From: Pseudomonas prosekii
Lineage (GTDB): Bacteria; Pseudomonadota; Gammaproteobacteria; Pseudomonadales; Pseudomonadaceae
Length of the DNA stretch: 64,000 nt
Reading direction: 5' to 3'
Assembly (NCBI RefSeq): GCF_900105155.1
Contig: NZ_LT629762.1
Span: 3,532,501 to 3,596,500, forward strand
Position 1 is the first letter of the stretch; every line of letters starts with the position of its first letter. The notes under the pieces were generated by a model, which worked only from the letters and a program-made list of their open reading frames with translations, was not told the DNA's origin and ran no database searches. Positions 13,672 through 26,678 of this stretch are shown here, one piece after another. Position numbers and translations under genes: made by a program.

Positions 13672-16600
13672 TTGAAAGACCTACTGAATTTGCTGAAAAA
13701 CCAGGGTCAAGTCGAAGAGTTCGACGCCATCCGTATTGGATTGGCATCGCCTGAGATGATCCGTTCGTGGTCGTTCGGTGAAGTTAAAAAGCCGGAAACG
13801 ATCAACTACCGTACGTTCAAACCAGAACGTGACGGCCTGTTCTGCGCCAAGATCTTTGGCCCGGTAAAGGATTACGAGTGCCTGTGCGGTAAGTACAAGC
13901 GCTTGAAGCACCGTGGTGTGATCTGCGAGAAGTGTGGCGTTGAAGTCGCACTGGCCAAAGTTCGTCGTGAGCGCATGGCGCACATCGAACTGGCTTCGCC
14001 GGTTGCTCACATCTGGTTCCTGAAATCGCTGCCGTCGCGTATCGGTTTGCTGATGGACATGACCCTGCGTGATATCGAACGCGTTCTCTACTTCGAGAGC
14101 TACGTCGTTATCGACCCAGGCATGACCACCCTTGAAAAAGGTCAGCTGCTGAACGACGAGCAGTACTTCGAAGCGCTGGAAGAGTTTGGCGACGATTTCG
14201 ATGCCCGCATGGGTGCCGAAGCTGTCCGCGAACTGCTGCACGCTATCGACCTGGAACACGAGATTGGCCGTCTGCGCGAAGAAATTCCGCAAACCAACTC
14301 CGAAACCAAAATCAAGAAGCTGTCCAAGCGTCTGAAGTTGATGGAAGCCTTTCAGGGTTCCGGCAACCTTCCAGAATGGATGGTGCTGACCGTTCTGCCG
14401 GTTCTGCCGCCAGATCTGCGTCCACTGGTCCCGCTGGATGGCGGTCGCTTCGCGACTTCCGACCTCAACGATCTGTATCGTCGAGTGATCAACCGTAACA
14501 ACCGCTTGAAGCGCCTGCTTGATCTGTCCGCTCCGGACATCATCGTGCGCAACGAAAAGCGTATGTTGCAGGAAGCTGTCGATGCACTGCTCGATAACGG
14601 TCGTCGTGGCCGCGCTATCACCGGTTCGAACAAGCGTCCTCTGAAATCCCTGGCTGACATGATCAAGGGTAAACAAGGTCGTTTCCGTCAGAACTTGCTC
14701 GGTAAGCGTGTTGACTACTCCGGTCGTTCGGTAATTACCGTAGGTCCGACCCTGCGTCTGCACCAGTGCGGTCTGCCGAAGAAGATGGCTCTCGAGCTGT
14801 TCAAGCCGTTCATTTTCGGCAAGCTGGAAATGCGTGGTCTCGCGACCACCATCAAAGCTGCCAAGAAAATGGTCGAGCGCGAACTGCCAGAGGTTTGGGA
14901 CGTTCTCGCTGAAGTGATCCGTGAACACCCGGTTCTCCTCAACCGTGCACCGACCCTTCACCGTCTGGGCATTCAGGCGTTTGAACCGGTACTGATCGAA
15001 GGCAAGGCTATCCAGCTGCACCCTCTGGTCTGTGCTGCGTACAACGCCGACTTCGACGGCGACCAAATGGCCGTGCACGTACCGCTGACACTGGAAGCCC
15101 AGTTGGAAGCGCGTGCGTTGATGATGTCGACCAACAACATTCTGTCGCCAGCCAACGGTGAGCCAATCATCGTTCCGTCGCAGGACGTTGTATTGGGTCT
15201 GTACTACATGACTCGTGAAGCGATCAACGCCAAGGGCGAAGGTCGTGTGTTCGCGGATCTGCAAGAAGTTGACCGTGTGTTCCGTGCTGGCGAAGCCGCA
15301 CTGCACGCTAAAGTCAAAGTGCGGATCCACGAAACCGTTAACGATCGTGATGGTGGCAGCGTCAAGAACACTCGTATCGTCGACACCACTGTCGGCCGTG
15401 CGCTGTTGTTCCAGGTTGTTCCACCTGGCCTGTCGTACGACGTCGTCAACCAGCCGATGAAGAAAAAGGCGATCTCCAAGCTGATCAACCAGTGCTACCG
15501 CGTGGTTGGTTTGAAAGAGACCGTGATCTTCGCTGACCAGTTGATGTACACCGGTTTCGCCTATTCGACCATTTCCGGCGTTTCCATCGGCGTTAACGAC
15601 TTCGTTATCCCGGATGAAAAAGCCCGCATCATCAATGCTGCTACTGATGAAGTGAAAGAGATCGAAAGTCAGTACGCCTCCGGCCTGGTAACCCAGGGCG
15701 AGAAGTACAACAAAGTGATCGACCTTTGGTCCAAGGCGAACGACGAAGTTTCCAAGGCGATGATGGCCAATCTCTCGAAAGAGAAAGTCATCGACCGTCA
15801 TGGCGTCGAAGTCGATCAAGAGTCCTTCAACTCGATGTACATGATGGCCGACTCGGGCGCACGGGGTTCTGCTGCGCAGATCCGTCAGCTCGCCGGTATG
15901 CGTGGCCTGATGGCCAAGCCGGACGGTTCCATCATCGAAACGCCGATTACTGCGAACTTCCGTGAAGGTTTGAGCGTACTTCAGTACTTCATCTCTACTC
16001 ACGGTGCTCGTAAAGGTTTGGCGGATACCGCGTTGAAAACTGCGAACTCCGGTTACCTGACTCGTCGTCTGGTAGACGTGGCGCAGGATCTGGTTGTGAC
16101 CGAGATCGATTGCGGCACCGAGCACGGCCTGGTAATGACTCCGCACATTGAAGGCGGTGACGTTGTTGAGCCACTGGGTGAGCGCGTATTGGGTCGAGTT
16201 ATTGCCCGTGACGTGTTCAAGCCAGGTACCGAAGAAATCATCGTTCCTGCCGGCACATTGGTAGACGAGAAGTGGGTCGAGTTCATCGAGCTGAACAGCA
16301 TCGACGAAGTGATCGTGCGTTCGCCGATCAGCTGCGAAACCCGCTACGGCATCTGCGCCAAGTGCTACGGCCGTGACTTGGCTCGTGGTCACCAGGTGAA
16401 CATCGGTGAAGCGGTCGGCGTTATCGCTGCCCAGTCCATCGGTGAGCCGGGTACCCAGCTGACCATGCGTACGTTCCACATCGGTGGTGCGGCAAGCCGG
16501 ACCTCCGCAGCTGACAGCGTTCAGGTGAAGAATGGCGGTACTGTCCGTCTGCACAACCTGAAACACGTTGAGCGAGTGGATGGTTGCCTGGTTGCTGTGT

Positions 16601-17871
16601 CCCGTTCCGGTGAGCTGGCAATCGCTGATGACTTCGGTCGTGAGCGCGAGCGTTACAAGCTGCCGTACGGTGCTGTGATTTCGGTTAAAGAAGGTGACAA
16701 GGTCGACGCTGGCGCAATCGTGGCCAAGTGGGATCCGCACACTCACCCAATCGTTACCGAAATGAAAGGTACCGTGACCTACGTGGGCATGGAAGAAGGC
16801 ATCACGATCAAGCGTCAGACTGACGAATTGACCGGTATGACCAACATTGAAGTACTCGACGCGAAAGACCGTCCAGCTGCCGGTAAAGACATCCGTCCTG
16901 CCGTGAAGATGGTTGGTGTCGATGGCAAGGATCTGCTGCTGCCAGGTACCGACGTACCGGCTCAGTACTTCCTGCCGGCTAACGCCCTGGTCGGTGTAGC
17001 GGATGGTGTGCAGGTTGCGATCGGTGATGTTATCGCCCGTATCCCGCAAGAAACTTCGAAAACCCGTGACATCACCGGTGGTCTGCCGCGTGTTGCCGAC
17101 TTGTTCGAAGCCCGTCGTCCGAAAGAAGCCTCGATTCTGGCTGAAGTCAGCGGCACCATCGCGTTCGGTAAAGAGACCAAAGGCAAGCGCCGTCTGGTCA
17201 TTACCCCGAACGACGGTAGCGATCCGTACGAAGAGCTGATTCCGAAGTGGCGTCACCTGAACGTCTTCGAAGGCGAACAGGTAAACCGCGGCGAAGTTAT
17301 CTCCGACGGCCCGAGCGATCCACACGACATCCTGCGTCTGCTGGGTGTGAGTGCGCTGGCCAAGTACATCGTGAACGAGATCCAGGACGTTTATCGTCTG
17401 CAAGGCGTGAAGATCAACGATAAGCACATCGAGACCATCCTGCGTCAGATGCTGCGTAAAGTTGAAATCGCTGAATCCGGCGATTCCACTTTCATCAAGG
17501 GCGACCAGATGGAATTGACTCACGTTCTGGTAGAGAACGAGCGTCTGGCGGGCGACGAGAAGTTCGTTTCCAAGTTCACTCGCGTGCTGTTGGGTATTAC
17601 CAAGGCGTCGTTGTCCACCGAATCGTTCATCTCGGCGGCTTCCTTCCAGGAAACCACCCGTGTACTGACCGAAGCGGCGGTAACCGGCAAGCGCGATTAC
17701 CTGCGCGGCCTGAAAGAAAACGTAGTCGTGGGTCGTCTGATCCCGGCCGGTACCGGTCTGGCTTACCACAGCGAGCGTAAGCGCCGCCGTGATGCTGACA
17801 AACCGTTGCGCGTTAGCGCCAGTGAAGTGGAAGCTGCACTGACCGAAGCACTGAACTCGAGCGGTAACTGA
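13672..17871 (+). CDS. rpoC: DNA-directed RNA polymerase subunit beta prime
   Basis: 1399 residues, the same length as P. aeruginosa RpoC. The start codon is TTG, preceded by a strong ribosome-binding site (aggaggaaagg would be near-ideal; here ccaggaggaaaggcc). The N-terminal zinc finger is [19 protein letters not shown]. The catalytic NADFDGDQM, which holds the active-site magnesium, is at about residues 458-466. The second zinc site is [13 protein letters not shown]. It is the last gene of the rplJL-rpoBC unit, followed by a long hairpin and a new promoter. Confidence 0.99.
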   Translation: MKDLLNLLKNQGQVEEFDAIRIGLASPEMIRSWSFGEVKKPETINYRTFKPERDGLFCAKIFGPVKDYECLCGKYKRLKHRGVICEKCGVEVALAKVRRERMAHIELASPVAHIWFLKSLPSRIGLLMDMTLRDIERVLYFESYVVIDPGMTTLEKGQLLNDEQYFEALEEFGDDFDARMGAEAVRELLHAIDLEHEIGRLREEIPQTNSETKIKKLSKRLKLMEAFQGSGNLPEWMVLTVLPVLPPDLRPLVPLDGGRFATSDLNDLYRRVINRNNRLKRLLDLSAPDIIVRNEKRMLQEAVDALLDNGRRGRAITGSNKRPLKSLADMIKGKQGRFRQNLLGKRVDYSGRSVITVGPTLRLHQCGLPKKMALELFKPFIFGKLEMRGLATTIKAAKKMVERELPEVWDVLAEVIREHPVLLNRAPTLHRLGIQAFEPVLIEGKAIQLHPLVCAAYNADFDGDQMAVHVPLTLEAQLEARALMMSTNNILSPANGEPIIVPSQDVVLGLYYMTREAINAKGEGRVFADLQEVDRVFRAGEAALHAKVKVRIHETVNDRDGGSVKNTRIVDTTVGRALLFQVVPPGLSYDVVNQPMKKKAISKLINQCYRVVGLKETVIFADQLMYTGFAYSTISGVSIGVNDFVIPDEKARIINAATDEVKEIESQYASGLVTQGEKYNKVIDLWSKANDEVSKAMMANLSKEKVIDRHGVEVDQESFNSMYMMADSGARGSAAQIRQLAGMRGLMAKPDGSIIETPITANFREGLSVLQYFISTHGARKGLADTALKTANSGYLTRRLVDVAQDLVVTEIDCGTEHGLVMTPHIEGGDVVEPLGERVLGRVIARDVFKPGTEEIIVPAGTLVDEKWVEFIELNSIDEVIVRSPISCETRYGICAKCYGRDLARGHQVNIGEAVGVIAAQSIGEPGTQLTMRTFHIGGAASRTSAADSVQVKNGGTVRLHNLKHVERVDGCLVAVSRSGELAIADDFGRERERYKLPYGAVISVKEGDKVDAGAIVAKWDPHTHPIVTEMKGTVTYVGMEEGITIKRQTDELTGMTNIEVLDAKDRPAAGKDIRPAVKMVGVDGKDLLLPGTDVPAQYFLPANALVGVADGVQVAIGDVIARIPQETSKTRDITGGLPRVADLFEARRPKEASILAEVSGTIAFGKETKGKRRLVITPNDGSDPYEELIPKWRHLNVFEGEQVNRGEVISDGPSDPHDILRLLGVSALAKYIVNEIQDVYRLQGVKINDKHIETILRQMLRKVEIAESGDSTFIKGDQMELTHVLVENERLAGDEKFVSKFTRVLLGITKASLSTESFISAASFQETTRVLTEAAVTGKRDYLRGLKENVVVGRLIPAGTGLAYHSERKRRRDADKPLRVSASEVEAALTEALNSSGN

Positions 17872-17893
17872 GTTCTGCGGTAAATGAGCGTGG

Positions 17894-17962
17894 GGCCCCG
17901 GTCTAGCCGTTCATCGAATCGAGACAATTTGTCGAGGTTGGATGAGCGGGGAGGTCGGGGCC
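17894..17962 (+). terminator. Long hairpin after rpoC
   Basis: Two 22-base arms (17894-17915 and 17941-17962) pair with only two mismatches and a few G-U pairs. A smaller hairpin (gacaatttgtc) lies inside the loop. No T run follows, so this may be a processing or Rho-linked structure rather than a simple intrinsic terminator. The rpsL promoter starts five bases after it. Confidence 0.6.
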
Positions 17963-17967
17963 TTGCC

Positions 17968-17996
17968 TTGACTGGGGACAAGATCCTCTTTAGACT
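17968..17996 (+). promoter_or_regulatory. Sigma-70-like promoter of the str operon
   Basis: -35 TTGACT (17968-17973), 17-base spacer, -10 TAGACT (17991-17996). The transcript would have a leader of about 85 bases before rpsL. Confidence 0.65.
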
Positions 17997-18087
17997 CTTG
18001 TACCCCTAAATTTGGCGGGAATTCGTTCCTGCCATTTTGCTTTTCTTGCAAGACAATAGCGTCGCAAGACAACAGTGGAGCTAGTAG

Positions 18088-18459
18088 ATGGCAACTATCA
18101 ACCAGCTGGTACGTCAGCCGCGTAAGCGTATCGTCGAGAAATCCGACGTACCTGCGCTGCAGAACTGCCCGCAACGTCGTGGCGTATGCACCCGTGTGTA
18201 TACCACCACGCCGAAAAAACCTAACTCGGCACTGCGTAAAGTATGCCGTGTGCGTCTGACCAACGGTTTCGAGGTTTCCTCGTACATCGGCGGTGAAGGC
18301 CACAACCTGCAAGAGCACAGCGTGGTACTGATCCGCGGCGGTCGTGTAAAAGACTTGCCAGGTGTTCGTTACCACACCGTGCGCGGTTCTTTGGATACTT
18401 CCGGCGTTAAAGGTCGTAACCAGGGTCGTTCGAAGTACGGTACCAAGAAGCCTAAGTAG
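18088..18459 (+). CDS. rpsL: 30S ribosomal protein S12
   Basis: 123 residues, decoding-centre protein. The loop [10 protein letters not shown] has Lys43 and the later [10 protein letters not shown] has Lys88; both are the wild-type residues whose change gives streptomycin resistance. Start ATG follows gtggagctag. First gene of rpsL-rpsG-fusA-tuf. Confidence 0.99.
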   Translation: MATINQLVRQPRKRIVEKSDVPALQNCPQRRGVCTRVYTTTPKKPNSALRKVCRVRLTNGFEVSSYIGGEGHNLQEHSVVLIRGGRVKDLPGVRYHTVRGSLDTSGVKGRNQGRSKYGTKKPK

Positions 18460-18556
18460 TAGCGGCTTTTTGTAAGAACTGATTTTCTATTTTTCTGAGT
18501 CGATAAGAGTAAGGTCGGAGGCGTCCCGAAAGGGCACCGATTCCGAGCGAACCTGA

Positions 18557-19048
<492 letters not shown>

Positions 19049-19078
19049 TTTCAGCTTCACTAATTTTGCGAGGGCTTT

Positions 19079-21184
19079 ATGGCTCGTACTACTCCGATTA
19101 GTCGCTACCGTAACATCGGTATCGTCGCTCACGTGGATGCTGGTAAAACCACCACCACCGAGCGCGTCCTTTTTTACACTGGCAAAAGTCACAAGATGGG
19201 CGAGGTGCATGACGGCGCCGCGACCACAGACTGGATGGTTCAGGAGCAGGAGCGTGGTATTACCATTACTTCTGCTGCTATTACCGCCTTCTGGCAGGGT
19301 TCCGAGAAGCAGCACAAAGACCAATACCGCTTCAACGTAATCGATACCCCGGGCCACGTTGACTTCACTATTGAAGTTGAACGTTCCCTGCGTGTACTCG
19401 ACGGCGCGGTCGTTGTGTTCTGTGGTACTTCGGGCGTTGAGCCTCAGTCGGAAACCGTATGGCGTCAAGCCAACAAATACGGCGTTCCACGTCTTGTTTA
19501 CGTAAACAAGATGGACCGTGCTGGTGCGAACTTCCTGCGCGTGATCGGTCAGATCAAACAGCGTCTGGGTCACACCCCGGTGCCAATCCAGTTGGCTATC
19601 GGTTCCGAAGACAACTTCCAGGGTCAGATCGATCTGATGGCTATGGAAGCTGTTTACTGGAACGATTCCGACAAAGGTATGGTTCCAGTTCGTAAGCCTA
19701 TCCCTGCTGAACTGCAGGAGCTGGCTGACGAGTGGCGCGGCAACATGGTTGAGGCTGCGGCCGAAGCCAGCGAAGAGCTGATGAACAAGTACCTCGAAGG
19801 TGAAGAACTCACCAACGCGGAAATCAAGGCCGCTCTGCGTCAGCGTACTATCGCTGGTGAGATCGTCTTGGCTGTTTGCGGTTCTTCCTTCAAGAACAAG
19901 GGCGTTCCCCTGGTTCTCGACGCCGTTATCGATTACCTGCCTGCTCCAACTGATATTCCTGCCATCAAGGGTACTGACCCGGATGACGAGGAAAAGCAGA
20001 TGGAGCGTCATGCAAACGATGACGAGCCGTTCTCGGCTCTGGCGTTCAAGATCGCTACCGACCCATTCGTGGGTACCTTGACCTTCGTCCGCGTTTACTC
20101 GGGCGTGTTGAACTCCGGCGACGGCGTGATCAACTCGGTTAAAGGCAAGAAAGAGCGCGTGGGTCGTATGGTGCAAATGCACGCAAACGCCCGTGAAGAA
20201 ATCAAGGAAGTACGCGCTGGTGACATCGCGGCCTTGATCGGCATGAAGGACGTCACCACTGGCGAAACCTTGTGCAGCGCTGACAAGCCAATCATCCTGG
20301 TTCGTATGGACTTCCCGGAGCCGGTTATTTCGGTTGCCGTTGAGCCTAAGACCAAGGATGACCAGGAAAAAATGGGTATCGCACTGGGCAAACTTGCTCA
20401 GGAAGATCCATCTTTCCGCGTCAAGACTGATGAAGAGACTGGTCAAACGATCATCTCCGGCATGGGCGAGCTTCACCTGGACATCCTGGTTGACCGGATG
20501 CGCCGTGAGTTCAACGTCGAAGCCAACATCGGCAAGCCTCAGGTTTCGTATCGTGAGCGCATCACGAAGAACTGTGAAATCGAAGGCAAGTTCGTTCGCC
20601 AGTCCGGCGGTCGTGGTCAGTTCGGCCACTGCTGGATCCGTTTTGCTCCTGCTGACGAAGGTCAGGAAGGTCTGCAATTCGTGAACGAAGTAGTGGGTGG
20701 TGTGGTTCCTAAGGAATACATCCCGGCTATCCAGAAGGGTATCGAAGAGCAGATGAAGAACGGCGTTGTTGCCGGCTATCCGCTGATCGGCCTGAAGGCT
20801 ACTGTGTTTGATGGTTCCTACCACGACGTCGACTCCAACGAGATGGCGTTTAAGGTGGCTGCTTCCATGGCTACCAAGCAACTGGCCCAGAAGGGCGGTG
20901 GTGAGTTGCTTGAACCAATCATGGCAGTAGAGGTTGTTACACCTGAAGACTATATGGGTGACGTGATGGGCGACCTTAACCGTCGTCGCGGCATGATCCT
21001 GGGTATGGAAGACACGGTTTCCGGCAAAGTAATTCGTGCCGAGGTTCCGCTGGGTGAGATGTTCGGTTATGCGACCGACGTCCGTTCCATGTCCCAAGGT
21101 CGCGCAAGCTACTCTATGGAATTCAAAAAATACAATACGGCTCCGTCGCACATCGTCGAAACCGTTACCAAAAAACAAGGCTGA
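19079..21184 (+). CDS. fusA: Elongation factor G
   Basis: 701 residues, GTPase that moves the ribosome after peptide transfer. P-loop AHVDAGKT, switch [10 protein letters not shown] and NKMD are intact. Domain IV includes [13 protein letters not shown], whose tip enters the decoding site. It sits 30 bases after rpsG and 31 bases before the second tuf. No fusidic-acid-type change is apparent, though I did not check every site. Confidence 0.99.
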   Translation: MARTTPISRYRNIGIVAHVDAGKTTTTERVLFYTGKSHKMGEVHDGAATTDWMVQEQERGITITSAAITAFWQGSEKQHKDQYRFNVIDTPGHVDFTIEVERSLRVLDGAVVVFCGTSGVEPQSETVWRQANKYGVPRLVYVNKMDRAGANFLRVIGQIKQRLGHTPVPIQLAIGSEDNFQGQIDLMAMEAVYWNDSDKGMVPVRKPIPAELQELADEWRGNMVEAAAEASEELMNKYLEGEELTNAEIKAALRQRTIAGEIVLAVCGSSFKNKGVPLVLDAVIDYLPAPTDIPAIKGTDPDDEEKQMERHANDDEPFSALAFKIATDPFVGTLTFVRVYSGVLNSGDGVINSVKGKKERVGRMVQMHANAREEIKEVRAGDIAALIGMKDVTTGETLCSADKPIILVRMDFPEPVISVAVEPKTKDDQEKMGIALGKLAQEDPSFRVKTDEETGQTIISGMGELHLDILVDRMRREFNVEANIGKPQVSYRERITKNCEIEGKFVRQSGGRGQFGHCWIRFAPADEGQEGLQFVNEVVGGVVPKEYIPAIQKGIEEQMKNGVVAGYPLIGLKATVFDGSYHDVDSNEMAFKVAASMATKQLAQKGGGELLEPIMAVEVVTPEDYMGDVMGDLNRRRGMILGMEDTVSGKVIRAEVPLGEMFGYATDVRSMSQGRASYSMEFKKYNTAPSHIVETVTKKQG

Positions 21185-21215
21185 TTCAGCCCCTTTAGGC
21201 TAGGAGTTAATTGTC

Positions 21216-22409
21216 GTGGCTAAAGAAAAATTTGACCGTACCCTCCCGCACGTCAACGTTGGCACCATTGGTCACGTTGACCACGGTAAAACCACGCTGA
21301 CCGCTGCTCTGACTCGCGTCTGCTCCGAAGTTTTCGGTTCGGCTGTTGTTGCTTTCGATAAAATCGACAGCGCTCCAGAAGAAAAGGCTCGTGGTATCAC
21401 CATCAACACCGCACACGTTGAATACAACTCGTTGATCCGTCACTACGCTCACGTTGACTGCCCAGGTCACGCTGACTATGTGAAGAACATGATCACCGGT
21501 GCTGCTCAAATGGACGGCGCTATCCTGGTTTGTTCGGCCGCTGATGGTCCGATGCCACAAACCCGTGAGCACATCCTGCTGTCCCGTCAGGTTGGCGTTC
21601 CGTACATCGTTGTCTTCCTGAACAAGGCTGACATGGTTGACGACGCTGAGCTGCTGGAACTGGTTGAGATGGAAGTGCGCGATCTGCTGAGCACTTACGA
21701 CTTCCCAGGTGACGACACTCCGATCATCATCGGTTCGGCTCTGATGGCTCTGAACGGCCAAGACGACAACGAAATGGGCACCACTGCCGTTCGTAAACTG
21801 GTTGAGACTCTGGACAGCTACATCCCAGATCCAGTCCGTGTTATCGACAAGCCGTTCCTGATGCCAATCGAAGACGTATTCTCGATCTCCGGTCGCGGTA
21901 CTGTTGTAACTGGCCGTATCGAGCGCGGTATCGTCAAGGTTCAGGATCCACTGGAAATCGTTGGTCTGCGTGACACTACCGTCACCACCTGCACCGGTGT
22001 TGAAATGTTCCGTAAGCTGCTCGACGAAGGTCGTGCTGGCGAGAACTGCGGCGTGCTGCTGCGCGGCACCAAGCGTGACGACGTTGAGCGTGGCCAGGTT
22101 CTGGTCAAGCCGGGTTCGGTTAAGCCGCACACTACCTTCGAAGCCGAAGTGTACGTGTTGAGCAAAGAAGAAGGCGGTCGTCACACTCCGTTCTTCAAAG
22201 GCTACCGTCCACAGTTCTACTTCCGGACCACTGACGTGACCGGTAACTGCGAACTGCCGGAAGGCGTTGAAATGGTAATGCCAGGCGACAACATCAAAAT
22301 GGTTGTCACCCTGATCAAAACCATCGCAATGGAAGATGGTCTGCGTTTCGCTATTCGTGAAGGCGGTCGTACCGTCGGCGCTGGCGTCGTAGCCAAAATC
22401 ATCGCTTAA
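21216..22409 (+). CDS. tuf: Elongation factor Tu, second copy (str operon)
   Basis: 397 residues, GTG start. All GTPase motifs ([17 protein letters not shown]) match the first copy. It differs from that copy mainly in residues 7-73 (for example Thr9-Leu10 in place of Asn9-Lys10) and in domains 2-3 ([10 protein letters not shown] in place of [10 protein letters not shown]). Its codon use is richer in C-ending codons, as in the surrounding str and S10 genes. It is ended by a strong terminator. Confidence 0.98.
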   Translation: MAKEKFDRTLPHVNVGTIGHVDHGKTTLTAALTRVCSEVFGSAVVAFDKIDSAPEEKARGITINTAHVEYNSLIRHYAHVDCPGHADYVKNMITGAAQMDGAILVCSAADGPMPQTREHILLSRQVGVPYIVVFLNKADMVDDAELLELVEMEVRDLLSTYDFPGDDTPIIIGSALMALNGQDDNEMGTTAVRKLVETLDSYIPDPVRVIDKPFLMPIEDVFSISGRGTVVTGRIERGIVKVQDPLEIVGLRDTTVTTCTGVEMFRKLLDEGRAGENCGVLLRGTKRDDVERGQVLVKPGSVKPHTTFEAEVYVLSKEEGGRHTPFFKGYRPQFYFRTTDVTGNCELPEGVEMVMPGDNIKMVVTLIKTIAMEDGLRFAIREGGRTVGAGVVAKIIA

Positions 22410-22423
22410 TAAGTGATGACTTG

Positions 22424-22453
22424 AAAAAGCCCCCGCCTAGCGGGGGCTTTTTT
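22424..22453 (+). terminator. Terminator of the str operon
   Basis: Stem aaaaagcccccg / cgggggcttttt with a four-base loop and T run. The S10 promoter -35 begins seven bases later. Confidence 0.92.
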
Positions 22454-22459
22454 ATTGGG

Positions 22460-22488
22460 TTGACACTGTAGTAGCCCGTCTATAGAAT
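22460..22488 (+). promoter_or_regulatory. Sigma-70-like promoter of the S10 operon
   Basis: Perfect -35 TTGACA (22460-22465), 17-base spacer, -10 TAGAAT (22483-22488). The leader to rpsJ is only about 56 bases, much shorter than the long L4-controlled leader of E. coli. Confidence 0.85.
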
Positions 22489-22550
22489 TGCGCCTCCTTT
22501 TAACGGGCGTATTGCGCTCGCTGGGAATAGCAGCCGGAGTCTGAAATCCA

Positions 22551-22862
22551 ATGCAAAATCAGCAAATCCGTATCAGGTTGAAGGCTTTTGACCATCGCCT
22601 GATCGACCAATCCACCCAGGAAATCGTGGAAACCGCGAAACGTACTGGTGCTCAAGTGCGTGGTCCTATTCCACTGCCTACCCGCAAAGAGCGGTTCACC
22701 GTTCTGGTCTCCCCGCACGTCAACAAAGACGCGCGTGACCAGTACGAGATCCGTACTCACAAGCGCGTTCTGGACATCGTCCAGCCAACGGATAAAACCG
22801 TTGACGCTCTTATGAAGCTCGACCTTGCGGCCGGTGTGGAAGTACAGATCAGCCTCGGCTAA
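22551..22862 (+). CDS. rpsJ: 30S ribosomal protein S10
   Basis: 103 residues, head protein of the 30S subunit and also NusE in antitermination with NusB. Conserved [16 protein letters not shown] start and the tRNA-facing loop around residues 45-60 are present. First gene of the S10 operon. Confidence 0.99.
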
Positions 22863-22942
22863 GACTCGGTCTTAGTCGTGTAACGCTCTGAAATGGGCGG
22901 CCATAGCGGGTGAAAGCCCCGTACACTCATGAGGTTTACAAC

Positions 22943-23578
22943 ATGACTATTGGTGTAGTCGGTCGTAAATGCGGTATGACCCGTATTTTCACCGAAGAAG
23001 GTGTCTCCATTCCGGTCACGGTCATTGAGATCGAACCGAATCGCGTCACCCAGTTCAAAACTGAAGAGACCGATGGCTATCGTGCAGTGCAAGTCACTGT
23101 AGGTGAGCGTCGTGCTTCGCGTGTTACAGCTGCTCAAGCTGGCCACTTCGCTAAAGCGAACGTTGCCGCTGGTCGTACCGTAATGGAATTCCGTCTTGAA
23201 GAAGGCGAGTACCAGGCCGGCGATCTGATCAACGCTGAAATCTTCGCCGCTGGTCAACTGGTTGATGTAACCGGTCAGTCCAAGGGTAAAGGCTTCCAGG
23301 GTACGATCAAGCGTTGGAACTTCCGCGGGCAAGATAATACGCACGGTAACTCCGTGTCCCACCGCGTTCCAGGCTCTATCGGCCAGTGCCAGACTCCTGG
23401 TCGTGTATTCAAGGGCAAAAAAATGTCCGGTCATATGGGCGCTGAGCGCGTGACCGTGCAGTCCCTCGAAGTAGTGCGCGTGGACGCTGAACGCAATCTG
23501 TTGTTGGTCAAGGGTGCTGTTCCTGGCGCTACTGGCGGCAACTTGGTTGTACGTCCAGCAGCCAAGGCTCGCGGTTAA
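22943..23578 (+). CDS. rplC: 50S ribosomal protein L3
   Basis: 211 residues, early-assembly protein whose loop reaches the peptidyl-transferase centre. Signature [19 protein letters not shown] at the N-terminus; the loop near residue 150 ([20 protein letters not shown]) includes the glutamine that is methylated by PrmB in E. coli. ATG 22943 is chosen over an upstream start because [14 protein letters not shown] is the family N-terminus and tgagg precedes it. Confidence 0.98.
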   Translation: MTIGVVGRKCGMTRIFTEEGVSIPVTVIEIEPNRVTQFKTEETDGYRAVQVTVGERRASRVTAAQAGHFAKANVAAGRTVMEFRLEEGEYQAGDLINAEIFAAGQLVDVTGQSKGKGFQGTIKRWNFRGQDNTHGNSVSHRVPGSIGQCQTPGRVFKGKKMSGHMGAERVTVQSLEVVRVDAERNLLLVKGAVPGATGGNLVVRPAAKARG

Positions 23579-23590
23579 GGGGAAGCTGAC

Positions 23591-24193
23591 ATGCAATTAA
23601 ATGTAAATGACGCTCAAGCGATCGAAGTTTCCGAACTGACATTTGGCGGCGAATTCAACGAGACGCTCGTTCACCAAGCAGTCGTGGCCTACATGGCCGG
23701 CGGCCGTCAAGGTAGCAAGCAGCAAAAGACCCGTTCCGACGTTCGTGGTGGCGGTAAGCGCCCTTGGCGTCAGAAAGGTACTGGCCGTGCTCGTGCCGGT
23801 ACTATCCGTAGCCCAATCTGGCGTGGCGGCGGTACCACTTTCGCAGCTCGTCCTCAGGATCACACCCAGAAGCTGAACAAGAAGATGTATCGCGCAGCAA
23901 TGCGTTCCATCCTTGCTGAGCTGGTGCGTACTGATCGTCTGGTTGTGGTTCAGGACTTCGCTGTTGATGCACCGAAGACCAAAGATCTGCTGAACAAACT
24001 GACCGGCATGGGCCTGACTGACGTCTTGATCGTGTCCGAAGTTGTTGATCAGAACCTGTACCTGGCTGCTCGTAACCTGCCACACGTTGATGTACGTGAC
24101 GTGCAAGGTTCCGATCCAGTTAGTCTGATCGCATACGACAAGGTGTTGATCACCGTGTCGGCCGTGAAGAAATTCGAGGAGCTGCTGGGATGA
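23591..24193 (+). CDS. rplD: 50S ribosomal protein L4
   Basis: 200 residues. The loop [19 protein letters not shown] (about residues 51-70) lines the exit tunnel and is unmutated at the lysine and glycine sites linked to macrolide resistance. It starts 12 bases after rplC and overlaps rplW by four bases (ATGA). Confidence 0.99.
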
Positions 24194-24489
24194 ACCAGGA
24201 ACGCGTATTTAAAGTTCTGCTTGGCCCGCACGTTTCCGAAAAGGCTACGGTTCTGGCTGACAAGAAAGGCCAGTTCGTTTTCAAGGTTGCAACTGACGCA
24301 ACCAAGCTGGAAATCAAGAAGGCCGTCGAAAGCCTGTTCAGCGTGAAAGTAGAGCGTGTTACTACCCTGAATGTTTTGGGTAAAAGCAAGCGCACTGCTC
24401 GCGGTCTGGGCAAGCGTAATGACTGGAAGAAGGCAGTTATCTCCCTTCAGCCAGGCCAAGATCTCGATTTCAGCAGCAGTGCTGAGTAA
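24190..24489 (+). CDS. rplW: 50S ribosomal protein L23
   Basis: 99 residues, located at the tunnel exit where trigger factor and SRP dock. The motif [13 protein letters not shown] and the basic loop [18 protein letters not shown] are present. Translation is coupled to rplD by the four-base overlap. Confidence 0.99.
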
Positions 24490-24503
24490 GGAAGGGGTGC
24501 ATC

Positions 24504-25328
24504 ATGGCAATCGTTAAATGCAAACCGACTTCCCCTGGCCGCCGTTTTGTGGTCAAGGTGGTCAACCAGGAGCTGCATAAAGGCGCTCCTCACGCACCGC
24601 TGCTCGAGAAAAAATCGAAGACTGGTGGTCGTAACAACAATGGTCGCATTACCACTCGTCACATCGGTGGTGGCCATAAGCAGCATTATCGTCTGGTCGA
24701 TTTCCGTCGCAACGACAAAGATGGCATCTCTGCCACTGTCGAGCGTATTGAATACGATCCAAACCGTACTGCTCACATTGCTCTGCTGCTGTACGCAGAT
24801 GGCGAACGCCGCTACATCATCGCCCCTAAAGGCGTGAGTGCTGGCGACCAGCTGATCGCAGGTGCTTTGGCACCGATCAAGCCGGGCAACGCTCTTCAAC
24901 TGCGTAACATTCCAGTTGGTAGCACCGTACACGGCATCGAATTGAAGCCAGGTAAAGGCGCGCAAATCGCTCGTTCCGCTGGTGCTTCGGCTCAGCTGAT
25001 CGCTCGTGAAGGTGTCTACGTGACCCTGCGTCTGCGTTCTGGTGAGATGCGTAAAGTGCTGGCTGAATGCCGCGCGACCCTGGGTGAAGTCTCGAACTCC
25101 GAGCACAGCCTGCGTTCGCTGGGTAAGGCTGGTGCCAAACGCTGGCGTGGCGTTCGCCCAACCGTTCGTGGTGTTGCCATGAACCCGGTTGACCACCCAC
25201 ATGGTGGTGGTGAAGGTCGTACCTCTGGTGGTCGTCATCCGGTATCGCCATGGGGCTTCCCGACTAAGGGCGCGAAGACTCGTGGTAATAAGCGTACCGA
25301 CAAAATGATCGTCCGTCGTCGCAAGTAA
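24504..25328 (+). CDS. rplB: 50S ribosomal protein L2
   Basis: 274 residues, required for subunit joining and peptidyl transfer. The C-terminal conserved segment [20 protein letters not shown] contains the essential histidine. The length and both OB/SH3-like halves are normal. Confidence 0.99.
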   Translation: MAIVKCKPTSPGRRFVVKVVNQELHKGAPHAPLLEKKSKTGGRNNNGRITTRHIGGGHKQHYRLVDFRRNDKDGISATVERIEYDPNRTAHIALLLYADGERRYIIAPKGVSAGDQLIAGALAPIKPGNALQLRNIPVGSTVHGIELKPGKGAQIARSAGASAQLIAREGVYVTLRLRSGEMRKVLAECRATLGEVSNSEHSLRSLGKAGAKRWRGVRPTVRGVAMNPVDHPHGGGEGRTSGGRHPVSPWGFPTKGAKTRGNKRTDKMIVRRRK

Positions 25329-25344
25329 ATAGAGGGATACGACA

Positions 25345-25620
25345 GTGCCACGTTCTCTGAAAAAAGGTCCTTTTATTGATCTTCACCTACTGAAGAAGAT
25401 CGAAGTGGCGGCGGAAAAGAACGATCGCAAACCGGTGAAAACCTGGTCGCGTCGTTCGATGATCCTGCCACAAATGGTCGGTTTGACCATTGCAGTGCAT
25501 AACGGTCGTCAACATGTTCCAGTTCTCGTGAACGAAGACATGGTCGGCCACAAACTAGGCGAGTTTGCCGGTACCCGCACATATCGTGGGCACGTGGCAG
25601 ACAAGAAAGCCAAGCGTTAA
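25345..25620 (+). CDS. rpsS: 30S ribosomal protein S19
   Basis: 91 residues, GTG start, 30S head protein near the A-site finger. [15 protein letters not shown] and [21 protein letters not shown] are family signatures. It lies 13 bases before rplV. Confidence 0.99.
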   Translation: MPRSLKKGPFIDLHLLKKIEVAAEKNDRKPVKTWSRRSMILPQMVGLTIAVHNGRQHVPVLVNEDMVGHKLGEFAGTRTYRGHVADKKAKR

Positions 25621-25633
25621 GGGGTAAGGAACG

Positions 25634-25966
25634 ATGGAAGTAGCCGCTAAGTTGTCGGGCGCTCGAATCTCCGCCCAGAAAGCCCGCTTGGTCGCCGACC
25701 AGATCCGCGGGAAGAAGGTGGGCGAAGCGCTCAACCTGTTGGCTTTCAGCAGTAAGAAAGCCGCCGAGATCATGAAGAAAGTGCTGGAGTCGGCCGTAGC
25801 CAACGCCGAGCATAACGAAGGCGCAGACGTTGATGACCTTAAAGTCAGCACCGTTTTCGTCAACGAAGGGCGTTCGCTGAAGCGAATCATGCCACGTGCC
25901 AAAGGCCGTGCTGATCGCATCGTCAAGCGGTCTTGCCATATCACTGTCAAGGTTGCTGACAAGTAA
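25634..25966 (+). CDS. rplV: 50S ribosomal protein L22
   Basis: 110 residues, lines the exit tunnel with L4. The tunnel hairpin near residue 85-95 ([15 protein letters not shown]) has no insertion or deletion. N-terminus [22 protein letters not shown] is canonical. Confidence 0.99.
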
Positions 25967-25979
25967 CGGAGTCGAAGAG

Positions 25980-26666
25980 ATGGGTCAGAAAGTACATCCC
26001 ATTGGCATTCGCCTGGGAATCGTCAAGGAGCACACCTCCGTCTGGTACGCAGACGGTCGGACTTATGCGGACTATTTGTTCGCTGATCTGAAGGTGCGTG
26101 AGTATCTCCAAGACAAACTAAAAAGCGCGTCCGTAAGCCGTATCGATATCCATCGTCCGGCTCAAACTGCACGTATCACCATCCACACCGCTCGTCCAGG
26201 TATCGTTATCGGGAAGAAAGGTGAAGATGTTGAGAAACTGCGTCAGGACCTGACCAAGCAAATGGGTGTGCCTGTGCACATCAATATCGAAGAAATCCGC
26301 AAGCCGGAACTCGACGGTATGTTGGTTGCGCAGAGCGTAGCTCAGCAGCTGGAGCGCCGCGTAATGTTCCGTCGCGCTATGAAGCGCGCTGTACAGAACG
26401 CCATGCGCATTGGTGCCAAAGGCATCAAAATCCAAGTGAGCGGTCGTCTCGGCGGTGCTGAAATCGCACGTACTGAATGGTATCGCGAAGGTCGTGTGCC
26501 ACTGCACACCCTGCGTGCCGACATCGACTATGCCAACTACGAAGCTCACACCACTTATGGTGTGATCGGTGTAAAGGTTTGGATCTTCAAGGGCGAAGTA
26601 ATTGGTGGTCGCCAAGAAGAACTGAAACCACAAGCACCAGCGCCTCGTAAAAAAGCTGCTAAGTAA
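25980..26666 (+). CDS. rpsC: 30S ribosomal protein S3
   Basis: 228 residues, mRNA-entry and helicase protein of the 30S subunit. The KH domain has [17 protein letters not shown]. The basic tail ends [14 protein letters not shown] 25980 gives the family start [13 protein letters not shown] and follows ggagtcgaagag; the open frame upstream overlaps rplV and is not used. Confidence 0.99.
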
Positions 26667-26678
26667 GGGGTACGCCAA

